Made by a program: the position numbers and the translations under genes. 64,000 nt of DNA from Semisulcospira habei (taxonomy: Eukaryota; Mollusca; Gastropoda; Semisulcospiridae): NCBI GenBank assembly GCA_036245525.1, contig BTPG01000001.1:218607799-218671798 (forward strand), read 5' to 3'. The notes beneath the pieces are model-generated. The model ran no database searches. It saw nothing but the letters and a program-made list of their open reading frames with translations, and had not been told where the DNA came from. The first letter of the stretch is position 1. Every line of letters begins with the position of its first letter. This document shows positions 1-10,504 of this stretch, piece after piece.

Positions 1-357
1 TCAAAACGAATCCTGGATTTTTATTCATATTTTCGAGAAATGTCATAAAAGGGGAAAACGTGTCTTTTTTCTTTTGGTCGATAATAGGACGACATGAAAA
101 AGTTGGATCTCATTTTACCATATTCATGCATTTTCTCCATCATACGAAACTGCGCTTTTCATCTTATTGTCCGCTGGTTGGTGAATTTGAACCTCAATGA
201 TCTGAGCCCTAAGTTCCAGAATCACGGAGCAACACCCTCCATTCCTGAGAGGGCGTGTGTTTCGCTTGTGAGAACAAAGCGCCAGAAAAGGGACAAAACG
301 ATTACTATAGATTTGTTCCGTACAAGCCCATCTCCAACACGATGAATTTCGACCTCC

Positions 358-429
358 AAAATAGCTGTTGCATGGAAGCTGTCCTGGGCGTTATAAAATA
401 GCTGTTGCATGGAAGCTGTCCTGGGCGTT
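358..429. repeat. 35-bp tandem duplication
   Basis: The stretch beginning AAAATAGCTGTTGCATGGAA is present at 358-392 and again, unchanged, at 395-429, separated by 2 bases. No coding or structural role is visible. It reads as a local slippage or unequal-exchange duplication next to the family B hairpin. Confidence 0.9.
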
Positions 430-445
430 CATGCTCTTTCCAGTA

Positions 446-550
446 AGCAAACATCTTTGGCCCGACGTCGGCCGCATTTGGCCCGCGCACAGGAGTACAG
501 GAGTGCGCGGGCCAACTGCGGCCGAAATCGGGGCCCCAAGACCTTTTGCT
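446..550. repeat. family B GC-rich hairpin element
   Basis: Left arm 446-490 (AGCAAACATCTTTGGCCCG, then CGGCCGCATTTGGCCCGCGC) pairs with right arm 503-550, which ends CCTTTTGCT. The loop is ~12 bases. The same arms recur at 3780, 4933, 33213, 36635, 44126, 57566 and 62030, so this is a dispersed miniature repeat. No transposase is encoded. Confidence 0.85.
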
Positions 551-1557
551 GACAAAGTGTGCAAATGAGAAAAGTGGGAATGTGATAATTACTTAAGTAC
601 GGCTGGTGGCGAGGCGATAGCGGATGGCGGATTGAAAAGAATAAATCTCCGAAATGTGTACTTTCGTGGAAGCTGGAAATCTGAAAATCTAGGTTGAATA
701 TTCTACAATTGTCAATTAAACTTTGCTGACTAAATGTTGCAATATTGCAGATTATATTCTTCACTGTAAACTACGTACAGCAGCTTAGGTAAGTATTCAT
801 ATCCCACTTGGTATGTGTATTCACTCTTTTATATTGCAACAGTTTCATGTATGAGCCGCGAAAACAATTGAAATACATTGCATTTCAATATTTTTCGTGG
901 CTCATAATGTAACTGCGGAAAAAATAAAGTGCAGACTTCGCATTTTCAGAGGCAGCGTCTCATAAAAAAATAAATACAACTGTAGCTATTTCTGCAGTAA
1001 AATCAACTTCATCAGAATCAATGCCTAAGAACCACCACCCCAACCCTTCACTCTCACCCCACTTGCCCTCAGGCTCCCCGCACTCACTATTTCTGTAGCT
1101 GTAGATCCGAATCCAGATCTTTGAATCCAAATCATGTCATTTTCTGTTGCTTACAAGGATGATCGGATTTAATTACATTTTGCCATTTTCCCCACAAAAC
1201 TCTTGCCGAAAAAATATCCACAGGCGAATTTAGGTCTCGCTGGAAATCTAGACAGTTCCACTGGCAGTTGGAATTACTTTGTGTGCGCGGCTTAATCGAA
1301 AACTGGCAGGCGGAATACTGTTCAGTAAAAAGGTGTATTCATCCGCCACAAAAGGGCGACAACTCTGAAGGAAAGCGGGGCTCGGCAACACCCTCCGGCC
1401 AATCACGGGGAAGCGGTTGTCGGTCTTTGGCTTAAACCTAATATCCTCCGTCCGCGGAAGTAAAACGTGCCTTATGTTTTTCAGCAGTAAGAATTATAAT
1501 TATTATGTGTGCTGGTCTGTTTGGATCACACAGGATGCGCTGGTTTGTGATTTGAAC
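551..1557. other. gene-free stretch with one AT-rich palindrome
   Basis: No ORF resembles a known protein here. The only structure noted is the palindrome at 851-905, plus a degenerate family H relic at ~1507-1556 (GTGTGCTGGTCTG and GCGCTGGTTTGTGATTTG). Confidence 0.5.
851..905. repeat. AT-rich palindrome, single copy seen
   Basis: Arm 851-874 (ATGAGCCGCGAAAACAATTG...) pairs with arm 882-905 (...TTTTTCGTGGCTCAT) with about two mismatches in 24 and a 7-base loop. No second copy was found in the window. Confidence 0.75.
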
Positions 1558-1702
1558 TTAACCCTTTGACTGACGGGAGCGGTTTTGTCCCGATGATTCC
1601 TGCAGAATGTCAGGGTGTTGTTATTCCTGCAGGATGTCAGGGTGTTGTTATTCCTGCAGGAATCATCGCGACAAAAAACACTACCGACAGCCAAAGGGTT
1701 GG
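1558..1702. repeat. family D TTAA palindrome with tandem loop repeat
   Basis: The left end TTAACCCTTTGACTGACGG pairs with a right arm ending CCGACAGCCAAAGGGTT. The loop carries two 27-bp direct repeats (1597-1623 and 1624-1650, starting TTCCTGCAG, one mismatch), and a third start at 1651 runs into the right arm. The right TTAA has decayed to TTGG. Confidence 0.8.
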
Positions 1703-2121
1703 CGGCCTTCAGTAGCAAAAATTACATTACTGAATTTACTTTACACGCTTATTTCAATTATTTGTCTTAAACCGCTGTGAAAAGAATATTTGGACTGCAG
1801 GCGAGGCGTAAGAATATAAAACCGCTGCAGCGAACAGCAGGTATAGCATTTTATGAGCCCCAACACGTGTGGGGGGGGATCACGAAAATCTGTGTCTCTT
1901 GCAGATATAAAGATTTAAGATGATGAACTGTCCTCTTGAAATGGAAACAAGTTTGGGTCTCTTTTGGGGTTGTTCTTCCCCGTGTAAATCTCAGGTGGCT
2001 TAGCTCGACAGAAAATAGTCTGAAGTCGAGTGTAAAGAAAACACGTTAACTTGAAACATACAGTCAGTTTATTCATCTTCACCACCAGGCACTATTGCGC
2101 TGACAACCCTCTCAGTGCTGC

Positions 2122-2266
<145 letters not shown>

Positions 2267-2353
2267 ACTCTTAAAGGTTTCAAATCAGAATCAGGGAGTA
2301 TCTAGTGCGCGTGAAAGCGAAAACAGTTCTGCTCCTTGGAGCAAAAAACAGCA

Positions 2354-2425
2354 AGTTTATTTTTGTGAAAAGCAAGATTTTCAATGTAATACACTGAAAA
2401 TCTTGCTTTTCACAATATAAAAATA
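2354..2425. repeat. family E hairpin
   Basis: GTGAAAAGCAAGATTTTCA (2365-2383) is followed after 11 bases by its reverse complement (2395-2413). Other copies are at 14912 and 45886. Downstream of this copy is CTGTTGCCTTCACAGGGCAG, and a similar CTGTTGCC phrase recurs at ~43998. Confidence 0.8.
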
Positions 2426-2622
2426 CTATCTGTTGCCTTCACAGGGCAGTGCACTAGAGGACAGTACGTGGACAGATTACACACGTGCACGACTGAGAGC
2501 TTGTCAACATGCATCTTTACTGTTTGAAAGACCTGTACTGAAATTATAGGCGATTTTCACGGTAAATGCTTTTGCGCAAGACAAGACGTTTATATTAGAC
2601 TAAGTCCCTAAGCGAAAGGCTG

Positions 2623-2740
2623 TTAACTCATTCAAGGTGCCCCTCATCAATAGCTGCGGAAGTGTCGTATAGCGTTGCCTGCGGCAACACTATTCGACAC
2701 TTCCACAGCTATTGATGCGGGGCGTCTTGAATGAGTTTAA
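2623..2740. repeat. family F TTAA palindrome
   Basis: A 118-bp near-perfect palindrome starting TTAACTCATTCAAGG and ending CTTGAATGAGTTTAA. Its middle runs CATCAATAGCTGCGGAAGTG, and the centre is GCGTTGCC/TGCGGCAAC. The second copy is at 14510. TTAA at both outer edges suggests TTAA-targeted insertion. Confidence 0.88.
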
Positions 2741-2851
2741 ATTCCAGAGACATAGGGCCAAATGAAATTCCCGTGTACGGCCTTTTCTCCCAGTGTACAT
2801 TAGTTAATAGTTCATAGACCGCAAATCAGGTGGTTCAGCGCTTTAGCTGAA

Positions 2852-2926
2852 GGTAGCGCTTTTTGCGCATGCGATTTCTGCATGAATCACCTCGACAAAA
2901 ACCAATACCGGCAGCCAGAGTGTTAA
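2852..2926. repeat. family D degenerate copy
   Basis: GTAGCGCTTTTTG pairs loosely with CAAAAACCAATACC; the right end reads CAGCCAGAGTGTTAAC. It matches the right arm of family D copies at 27954 and 45507. Confidence 0.6.
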
Positions 2927-3260
2927 CATAAGTCTGCTGAAAGAAGATTCAAATGTGTCGACCAATGCCTTGAGAAAGGTGCCTAGACAGTCTTTACGGC
3001 CCCTGAGGTCTGCAGCAGCACTCAAGGGCCGGTCTGTGCGTGCGTCTCCTCTATGCGGAATAGTTTGGCTATTCGATTCAAGATCAGAGAAGGCAGACGC
3101 GGCTACACAGTAAGCATCTTAGTTGATACAGCAGGCGTCTGAATTGCAGCACTAAGAGTCTGGATTGAGACAATCAGCGCCTGTGGTGGGACTGCAAGTG
3201 ACAGGTTCCGAACCCAGACCTATTTAAATCTGACTGTACTCTGAAAAAGTGTCCGTTTTT

Positions 3261-3779
<519 letters not shown>

Positions 3780-3875
3780 CAGGAGGTCATGGGGACGATG
3801 TAGGCCGTAGTTAGCCGGCGCACATAATGTGAGCGGGCCAACTACGGCCTATGCCGGTCTGAAGATGTTTTGCTG
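3780..3875. repeat. family B hairpin element
   Basis: Left arm GATGTAGGCCGTAGTTAGCC and CGGCGCAC; right arm GTGAGCGGGCCAACTACGGC, then GAAGATGTTTTGCT. Both arms carry GTAGTT (rather than GCAGTT), so this copy also shows a matched arm change. Confidence 0.8.
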
Positions 3876-4673
3876 TTTGGGATTTTTTTAAAATAAAAAT
3901 TCCCCAAAAGTTTGGATAGTGAGATAAGTTTTTGCCTGTCCAGACCCAAATAAATATGTGGCATTACATATTCATTTCTCCAAACGCCAAGCAACCCGAG
4001 CACCTACCCTCGGCTATCAGGCCACTTTACTTCCGACAGTTGGTACGAGAAAGATTGAAGGAGCATTTTTGTTTGTTTCTTAATCTTGGATCTGCAGTAC
4101 TTTATTACGCTTACTGGTTTTCCACGGTTTCCTTATACTTTACCCCCCCCCCCCCCCTCCGCCCCCGCTTTCTTTCTTTTTCCGTCTTAGTCCTCATTTT
4201 TGTTTTACTAAAACTTCTTTGATTACATCCGTCCTGACGTCTTGCAACACATAATCCGGGATTCAGAGAAAACAATAAAGCATAAATTAAATAATAGTCT
4301 TCAGGATCATATGATCTGTCCCATCTCTAGTAACTATGTCAACGAAGATCTAAACTATGCAAAATAAGAACAGATACAAACATGGTCGAAAAACGCTCAA
4401 GCAGCGAATTAAATCTCTATTTTTTTTTTTGTAAACTTTCATCTCTTTACGTCATAATGTTCAACGTATTTCCTATGTACGCTGTTCTTGTCCCAAATAC
4501 GACACCAGGACACAATGAACAGATAATCCGGGATCCCACTCAAAATGTAATTAATCATGCAGAAGATAGATCGACTCGCTAGGCCATCAGGACTGACACC
4601 CACACGATCTCCGGATCCAAACCGCAATCCTATTTGGCCCGGGATGAAACGATGTCTGTGCGGAGAGATAACA
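3876..4673. other. gene-free stretch, short poly-C
   Basis: Holds a C15 run at 4143-4157 and a T-rich tract near 4420. No supported gene or recognised repeat. Confidence 0.4.
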
Positions 4674-4824
4674 TACGCGCTACTCTGTGATTGTGGAACT
4701 TACAGAGCGATTCCTTCGTGCTGGCCTATGATTCTGGACCTTGTGGAAGACTCTCGTGTGCTGGTCTGTGATTTTAGACCTTACGGCTTGACAGTCGTAA
4801 GGTCCAAAGTCACAGGCCAGACAC
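4674..4824. repeat. two adjacent family H copies
   Basis: A degenerate left-half array (GCGCTACTCTGTGATTGTGG; CGTGCTGGCCTATGATTCTG) is followed by a complete hairpin at 4756-4824. That hairpin's arms are GTGTGCTGGTCTGTGATTTT and the complementary GGTCCAAAGTCACAGGCCAG. This suggests insertion of one copy beside or into another. Confidence 0.75.
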
Positions 4825-4932
4825 GCGAACACGTGTTTGTCCAGTCCAGAGAAACTAGCACATCTGCCAGACGCATAGGTTCTCATTAGCCTGTGCAAAC
4901 TGTTTGGGTGTCTGAGAACCTATACCTCTTAC

Positions 4933-5065
4933 TAAAAAAGAATCCCAGTATGCGAAAAACATCGGGCTGAAGTCGGCCGCAGTTGGTCCGCGCACCGAAA
5001 AGTGAACTACACTAACACGTCTGTGCGCGGGCCCACTGCGGCCGACTTCGACCAGATAGCCTTTT
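4933..5065. repeat. family B hairpin element
   Basis: Arms GAAGTCGGCCGCAGTTGGTC and GGGCCCACTGCGGCCGACTT flank a longer loop (~35 bases) than other copies. The outer ends are degraded AAAACAT / GCCTTTTGG. Confidence 0.8.
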
Positions 5066-5078
5066 GGAATAGCCAAGC

Positions 5079-5262
5079 TGGTTGGTTGGTTTGTTCGTTA
5101 GTTGCTTGATTGGTTGCTTGCTTGGTTGGTTGGTTGGTTGTTTGGTTGGTTGCTTGGTTGCTTGGTTTGTTGGTTGCTGGGTTGTTTGTGGTTGGTTGGT
5201 TGCTTGGTAGGTTGGCTTGTTGGTTGGCTGGTTGCTTGGTTACTTGGTTGATGAAGTCATGG
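5079..5262. repeat. TTGG/TTGC low-complexity tract
   Basis: Degenerate (TTGG)n mixed with TTGC and TTTG units. The Asn/Gln/Pro/Thr-rich ORF read from the other strand is a repeat artefact. Confidence 0.9.
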
Positions 5263-6049
5263 TTAACGTCCATCCCGTCATAATAATAATAAATCTCTAC
5301 AATTGATGTCTGTGTCTCTTGTGGTGACGACACATGCTGGGTTTTAAGGGTAACCACGCGACAATCCATCTGCATGAAACATAGATCCTCATGAGTCCGT
5401 GCGTGCTGCAGGAGACTCATGGAACCCCGCCATTCGCGCTGGACGTGTTTTTTTTTTTTTTTTCTTTTACTCTAGAATGAAGAGGTGGCTCGGGATTCTT
5501 TTTTTCCGATATGAATACAACGAAAAAGAATCTCACGTCAAACAGACAATTAGCCTTTGAAGCAAGCAAGCATACAGGAGGGACATGACGCTCTTGCTAA
5601 CTATAACTCCTTATATTTACATATGTGTCCCGCAAGGACAGAAGGCATTTGGTTTTTAGTGTAATACTAGCGATAGACGTGGACGAAACTACAAAAATGT
5701 CGAGAGCTTGTTTCACTTCTTCCCTGAAAAGCGATTCTGGAAATGTATTTGTGGGCCAGCGGAAGGCGGTCAAAAGGGAGCTATTTCGAGTGATTTGGCC
5801 GTTTCTATGGCCGGCACAAGAAATCGCGGGCAGTGAATGCCATAACGAGAGAATGAAGAAGATGTTAAGCCTGCTAGATTAAAAGGGAGGAGGGAAAAAA
5901 GTAATAGGAATATGTTCGCTGAAGAGGCCGCGCGCTTTGATACTGAATAGATGACGTTTTGAATGTGAGGCAATTTGATCTGTGTGCAAGCGGACCCTTA
6001 CACCGGAAAAGAACCCAAAATTGAGGACCCTCTGGATCCAGCTTGGTCA
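5263..6049. other. unannotated stretch
   Basis: Contains (AAT)n at ~5280 and a poly-T at ~5449-5463. No supported gene. Confidence 0.4.
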
Positions 6050-6114
6050 GCAAGAGGTATAGATTCTCATGGGCCCCTGCGAATGCAGGGGCCCATGAGA
6101 ATCTATGCCTCTTG
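6050..6114. repeat. family A hairpin, matched GGGCCC arms
   Basis: Left arm 6050-6080 and right arm 6085-6114 are nearly perfect complements with a GAAT loop. The usual CATGAGCCCC is CATGGGCCCC in the left arm, and the right arm has the complementary GGGGCCCATG. Confidence 0.92.
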
Positions 6115-7156
6115 TAGATATAAGCTTCTTGATTGGGCGCTGTATTGGATAGTGAGTGGGGGTAGGGCCTGTTTTTAACCAACTGAGATTGAAAAGTTCT
6201 AGAACTTGTCTGTTTTCCTTGCACGAGTTGTGTTTGCTTTCTGAAAATGCTCAAACTGCATGAAATGAGCTGGTTTCACGCAACCAGGGTAAATAACAGT
6301 AAAAAAGGTATCTTGAACAAACTCTCCAAAAATGTTAAAAGAAAAACAATCTATTAAAAAATCATTAAAAATTGACACTTGCTGAGGGGATAGCATGCAT
6401 TCATTAAAAAAATCAGAAAACTGACGCTTGTTGAAGAAATAGCGTGTAAAAAAAAGAAGACAAAAATGAAACTTGTTGAAGGAAATGCTCGCAACTCTGC
6501 AGCAGAGTCGATCAAGGGAAAGAGATATTGCTTGATTGTATTACAACGATTTCTGGTGGAATTGCATTTTTACTGTGTGTACATGCCTAATAGCATATTG
6601 AACCTGCATCTTTCGGGACATTTTTTTAACGAGTTATGTGTTATATTCCATATTTAAACTTCCTCATTATTTCGATGGCAGCACTCTTAACCCCAGCTAA
6701 CTCAGGAAATGGCAACTTGTGGAAATCCGAAGATATAACTGATGACTGTGAGTCACTGCGTCTGTTCAACTAAACACAGATGAAGCAGTGCCCCCTTCCC
6801 ACTCTAACTCCCCCCCCCCCCCCCCGCCCAACCCCCCCCCCCCCCACACACACACACACCCTTCTCCTTACCCCACAATCATCCAGGTTCTCTTAGATCC
6901 GCAACAAACTTAGATTATTCAGCTTCCTATCTGCAGAAAGCAGATGCTTTTCAATTTGCTCAAACCCATCCATCCCCTCCCTGCGTATACAATTTCTTAT
7001 CCCCTGTCTTTATTTATTCTTTATCTTGCGACTCATCATGCAAACAGAGAACGATTGCCCTTACCTGCCGCAGTCATGTTGAGGAATATAATAACCGATG
7101 CAAGCGGCATACGTGCTCATATGGATGGGTTCCGAAACCTGAACAATTCCCATGCC
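6115..7156. other. gene-free stretch with C/CA tract
   Basis: A C-run with a short (CA)n lies at 6810-6859. No gene or known family otherwise. Confidence 0.4.
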
Positions 7157-7275
7157 TGCAAAACGCAAAGACCACCCAAATGCAAAGAGGCAATGAAACC
7201 TCATAAGCCCCCGCAAATGCGGGGGCTTATGAGGTCTATTGCCTCTTTGCAGTTGGTTGGTCTTTGTATTTTGCA
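7157..7275. repeat. family A extended palindrome
   Basis: The core 7182-7250 (GCAAAGAGGCAATGAAACC ... GCCTCTTTGC) is matched at many positions that differ from the family consensus. Pairing continues outward: TGCAAAACGCAAAGACCACC on the left against GGTTGGTCTTTGTATTTTGC on the right. The palindrome is ~119 bp, about twice the usual core. Confidence 0.88.
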
Positions 7276-7348
7276 GATATGGAAACTGTGTTCATGTACC
7301 AGAGCCGCATCAGAAAAAGACATAACGTGTCCACTGGAAGTAAAAGAG

Positions 7349-7560
7349 TTAACCCCTTCACTGCCGAGGAAAATTAAACACGATCCAACTGCAAGAGACA
7401 TAGATCCTCATGGGCCCACACAGTCGAGGGAGCTCATGAAAATCTATGTCTCTTGCTGACACCACTTTGTACCCATGTTCTTTGGACGACGGGTGGTTCT
7501 TGGCGTTGAATCAACCATTTCAGAAACACAATCTACATCCACTGGCATTGGAGGGGTTAA
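7349..7560. mobile_element. family A full-length unit, TTAA-bounded MITE
   Basis: The unit starts TTAACCCCTTCACTGCCGAG and ends CATTGGAGGGGTTAA. An off-centre hairpin at 7391-7456 (GCAAGAGACATAGATCCTCA / GAAAATCTATGTCTCTTGC) lies inside. The right side has a non-palindromic stretch (CCATGTTCTTTGG...TTGGCGTTGAATCAA) shared with 10166-10504 and 51973-52174. It has no ORF of note, so it is non-autonomous. The TTAA ends suggest a piggyBac-type mobiliser; this is inference because no transposase is in the window. Confidence 0.8.
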
Positions 7561-7894
7561 AATATTATTTTGTCTTTGCACGGCAGAGCTCCAGATGTGG
7601 AAGTTTTGATGATAAGACCGTGGTACACTATGTCAGATCATTGTTGACCAGCCACCGTCTGTCATCACCATCAATTATGTAACACCACCATCCTCACTAA
7701 CACGCCACAGCCGTCGTCATACAGTTTTCCTCTTGATCCTAACTGTTAAGGAAGTGAGAACAGCAAGTCAGTAGACAAAAAGACGACCGATAATAAGCAC
7801 GGTTAACCAAATGGCTGTCACACACTTAAGTACCAAGTAACTTACTCCGTCATGGAAACGCATGTAGGGGTAAACATTTATTCACAGAACTGCA

Positions 7895-7924
7895 TAGGGT
7901 TATGAGAATCTATGTTTTTTAGCA
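7895..7924. repeat. family A half copy
   Basis: Only the right-arm phrase TATGAGAATCTATG is recognisable. The left arm is absent. Confidence 0.45.
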
Positions 7925-8035
7925 GGTAAACAGAGCTGTATGTTTTCTGGTGGTGATCACAGACAGAGACCCAGTAACATCCTTGATCTGAGGGACAAAA
8001 ACGTACTTACATATAAATAAAGACGGTCATTACCA

Positions 8036-8101
8036 GCACAAGGCATAGATTCTCATAAGCCCCTGCAGCTGCAGGGGCTTATGAGAATCTATGCCTCTTG
8101 C
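8036..8101. repeat. family A hairpin, near-perfect
   Basis: The arms share CATAAGCCCCTGCAG / CTGCAGGGGCTTATG, so the A in CATAAG is matched in both arms. There is essentially no loop (AGCT centre). One mismatch lies near the end (CACAAGG versus CCTCTTG). Confidence 0.92.
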
Positions 8102-8242
8102 AGATGTGTCTGTCTGCTTTGTCGCCTGGTGTGTCCACACTATCTATAATTGACAAGATCTTGACGCTTTCTCGCCTAGAAAATAGTGTGATCCGTATAA
8201 ATCGAAACTGCTAAACAGTCGCTCAGATACTCACGTCCATGT

Positions 8243-8308
8243 GCAAGAGGCATAGATTCTCATGAGGCCCGGCAGCTGCAGAGGTTCATAGGAATATATG
8301 CCTCTTGC
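8243..8308. repeat. family A hairpin, diverged
   Basis: GCAAGAGGCATAGATTCTCA on the left; the right arm has decayed (GGTTCATAGGAATATATGCC), so pairing is imperfect. Confidence 0.8.
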
Positions 8309-9090
8309 TGGATGAAATTGTTCTCAATTTAGTTTTCAGTGGAAAAAAGACATTTTTGTTTTAAAGTCGCGTGCCTGCTGAGAGGTCGTTTGCTTTCTCA
8401 CTTCAAGAGAGTTCGTTTCATTGTGTTTGAGTCGCCGGCAGGAGTTCAAACGGTAGAGGTCTAATTGCGTGTGGTTTCCATTTTTGTCCCTGTTTTGTTT
8501 GCTGTTTGAAACTCCTACTATTTGTCACTCGATGTGCCACGTCTTTTGAATATCTTTCAAAGGTTTGATAGTTTTTATTTTCACTTTTTTTTTTTTTTTT
8601 TGCCTTGATTTTTTAGTTCTATTTTTTATTTTCTGTTCTGTATACAGAGCGTGGTGATGAGGGAGGGGGAAAGGAAATTTGAACTGTTAAGCAGTTTCTG
8701 GGTGTTATTTAAGAATCTGGTACGTGTATATTTATGTACCTTGAATCTGGCTCCTTGCGGTTACTTAAATTGCATCCGCCCAAGCATCACATATTTAACT
8801 ACTGCAAGTATTGTTATAAGTGATAGAGAAAAATAACTCCCACGAAGACAAAGTCAATGACTGGTGGAATGTGGCGAGTCAAGGAAGGCAAATTGGGGAA
8901 AACCGAAAATATGTTAGCTGTTTTTTGTGTTTTGTTTTTTTTAAATATTGGGAGCCATGAAATACAAAATTCTTTCTCACTCCTTTTCCTGTTCCTGAAA
9001 TTCAACATTGATAAACAGTTACGTGCTAAACCCCAATAATTTCTTACGTCTGAGGTACAAGAACAGAAGTAAATGTGGCCGATCATGACA
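8309..9090. other. unannotated stretch
   Basis: T-rich at ~8587-8602. No supported gene or repeat family. Confidence 0.4.
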
Positions 9091-9155
9091 TCAAGAGGCA
9101 GAGATTCTCATGAACCCTGCAGCTGCAGGGGATCATGAGCATCTATGTCTCTTGC
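9091..9155. repeat. family A hairpin
   Basis: TCAAGAGGCAGAGATTCTCA pairs with ATGAGCATCTATGTCTCTTG around a CTGCAGCTGCAG centre. Confidence 0.88.
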
Positions 9156-9489
9156 ATATGGAAGGGACAGAATAAAGAATTGTTATTACCGGACGGCCAA
9201 CTTGGTGCTTGTAGGCGCAAAACATTTACTTTTTGTTTTGACCAACAAAGGTTGGGCGCGAAGTTGCGTGCTTTACCGGAGGGGTGGTGTGGGCACAGCC
9301 GACTTGATGGAACAGCCTGCGCATGCCCAGTCGATACTTTCCCCTCGTGAGCACGTGCTTAGTGTTTGCCCTTTTGATGCACAGGCAAATGTGCCTTGAG
9401 CGCTTTTCCACGGGGCAGTATTTGTATTCACCCCCTCCGCCTCCTTCATCTAAAATAACACAGAGGTATTTACGTCATAACCATTCTCA

Positions 9490-9556
9490 ACAAGAGGCAT
9501 TGATCCTCATGAGCGCCTGCAGTAAGCTGCAGGAGCTCATGAGGATCAGTGCCTCT
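9490..9556. repeat. family A hairpin
   Basis: Both arms carry TGATCCTCATGAG / CTCATGAGGATCA, a change from the usual AGATTCTC found on both sides. The loop is TAAG inside CTGCAG...CTGCAG. Confidence 0.9.
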
Positions 9557-9993
9557 GGAAGACGGAAGGGTTTCGGTGTTTTGTGAATAAAATTGCATCC
9601 TGCCAGCTTTCAGTAAACAGCAGGTCCTTTGTGCACAGTTTTGCATTAGCAATCGCCACCACCCTAACGACAGCTTTTTGTTTCTTTTTCCTTCCCACTT
9701 CTCTTGCTTCTTTTTTTTTATTTTAAGTTTTCTTTCACCTTCTTTGTGTACACATAATTTTAGTTTTCTTCCCAGCAATCTTTGCCTACATTTAACAACA
9801 TGTTTTTCTTTCTGTGTTTGTATTATCATAATTTCCAAGGTTTACTTTTTCGATCTTTTTTATCCTGTTTTCTTTTTATTTGTTTCCTTTGGGGGGTGGG
9901 GTGGGGGTGGGGGAGGGTTATTGTCTGTCAATGGATTGGGGTTGGGGTTACATATTTTGTTGTAACTTCCCCTCCCGCGCTCCTCCCTCCGAC
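9557..9993. other. T-rich and G-rich low-complexity stretch
   Basis: Pyrimidine-rich from ~9675 to 9890, then a G-rich run at ~9891-9917. ORFs here are compositional. Confidence 0.5.
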
Positions 9994-10169
9994 GGGGAGC
10001 TGGCTTGCTCAGGTGGGAGAGCGTTCGACTCTCGTCCGGAAGGTCCCGGTTTCGAATCCAGCGGTATCAAATATTTGTCAGACCCTGTTCTCCGTCATTC
10101 AAATCACTGTCGTGGTGGGAAGAAGACGTTTAACCCTAAACATGTAACGTTTTCTCCTCTCCCCATTAA
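9994..10169 (+). mobile_element. tRNA-derived SINE
   Basis: The head resembles a tRNA with an A-box-like TGGCTTGCTCAGGTGGGAG (from 10001) and a B-box-like GGTTTCGAATCC (10048-10059). It lacks the acceptor-stem closure of a functional tRNA gene. The head and body resemble the element at 19655-19805, including the phrase GCGTTCGACTCTCGTCCG. The body ends in a CCTCTCCCC stretch directly against a TTAA where a family A unit begins. Transcription would be by RNA polymerase III; this is knowledge of SINEs in general, not shown here. Confidence 0.7.
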
Positions 10170-10504
10170 CCCCTTCACTGCCGAGAAATGTGAACGCGAT
10201 CCAACTGCAAGAGACATATATTAGTATGAGTAGGGTTCATGAGGATCTATGCCTCTTGCAGAGGCCGTTGCTGAGGCCATTGCCAGTAAAGGAGTTATTA
10301 CCTTCATTGCCGAGAAAAAATGAACAATATTCAGCTGCAAGAGACATAGATCCTCATGAGCCCCCGCGACTGCGGGGGTCATGAGGATCAATGCCTCTTG
10401 CTGAGACCAATTTGTATTCATGTTTCTTGGGCGGTTTTGGCTTGTAGTCGTTGAATGAACAAGGATTTCAAAAACCGAAACAGATACAGTGCTCAAGGGG
10501 TTAA
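10166..10504. mobile_element. two tandem family A TTAA units
   Basis: The first unit runs from TTAACCCCTTCACTGCCGAG to TTGCCAGTAAAGGAGTTATT. The second starts immediately (ACCTTCATTGCCGAGAAAAA) and ends GTGCTCAAGGGGTTAA. The second unit holds a good hairpin (~10339-10402; GCAAGAGACATAGATCCTCA with GAGGATCAATGCCTCTTGC). The first unit's hairpin is shortened. Shared or overlapping junction bases suggest side-by-side insertion at TTAA or recombination between units. Confidence 0.78.

Noticed and set aside
6050..6114. microRNA precursor genes
   Set aside because: The stems are of the right size but are too perfect, many-copy and element-derived. Small-RNA data would be needed before calling any of them.
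8036..8101. Bacterial-type rho-independent terminators
   Set aside because: The hairpins have no following U-run, no upstream genes, and belong to mobile repeat families.
9994..10070. Functional tRNA genes at 9994, 19655 and 31880-31955
   Set aside because: A and B boxes are present but acceptor stems do not close, and the heads continue into SINE bodies.
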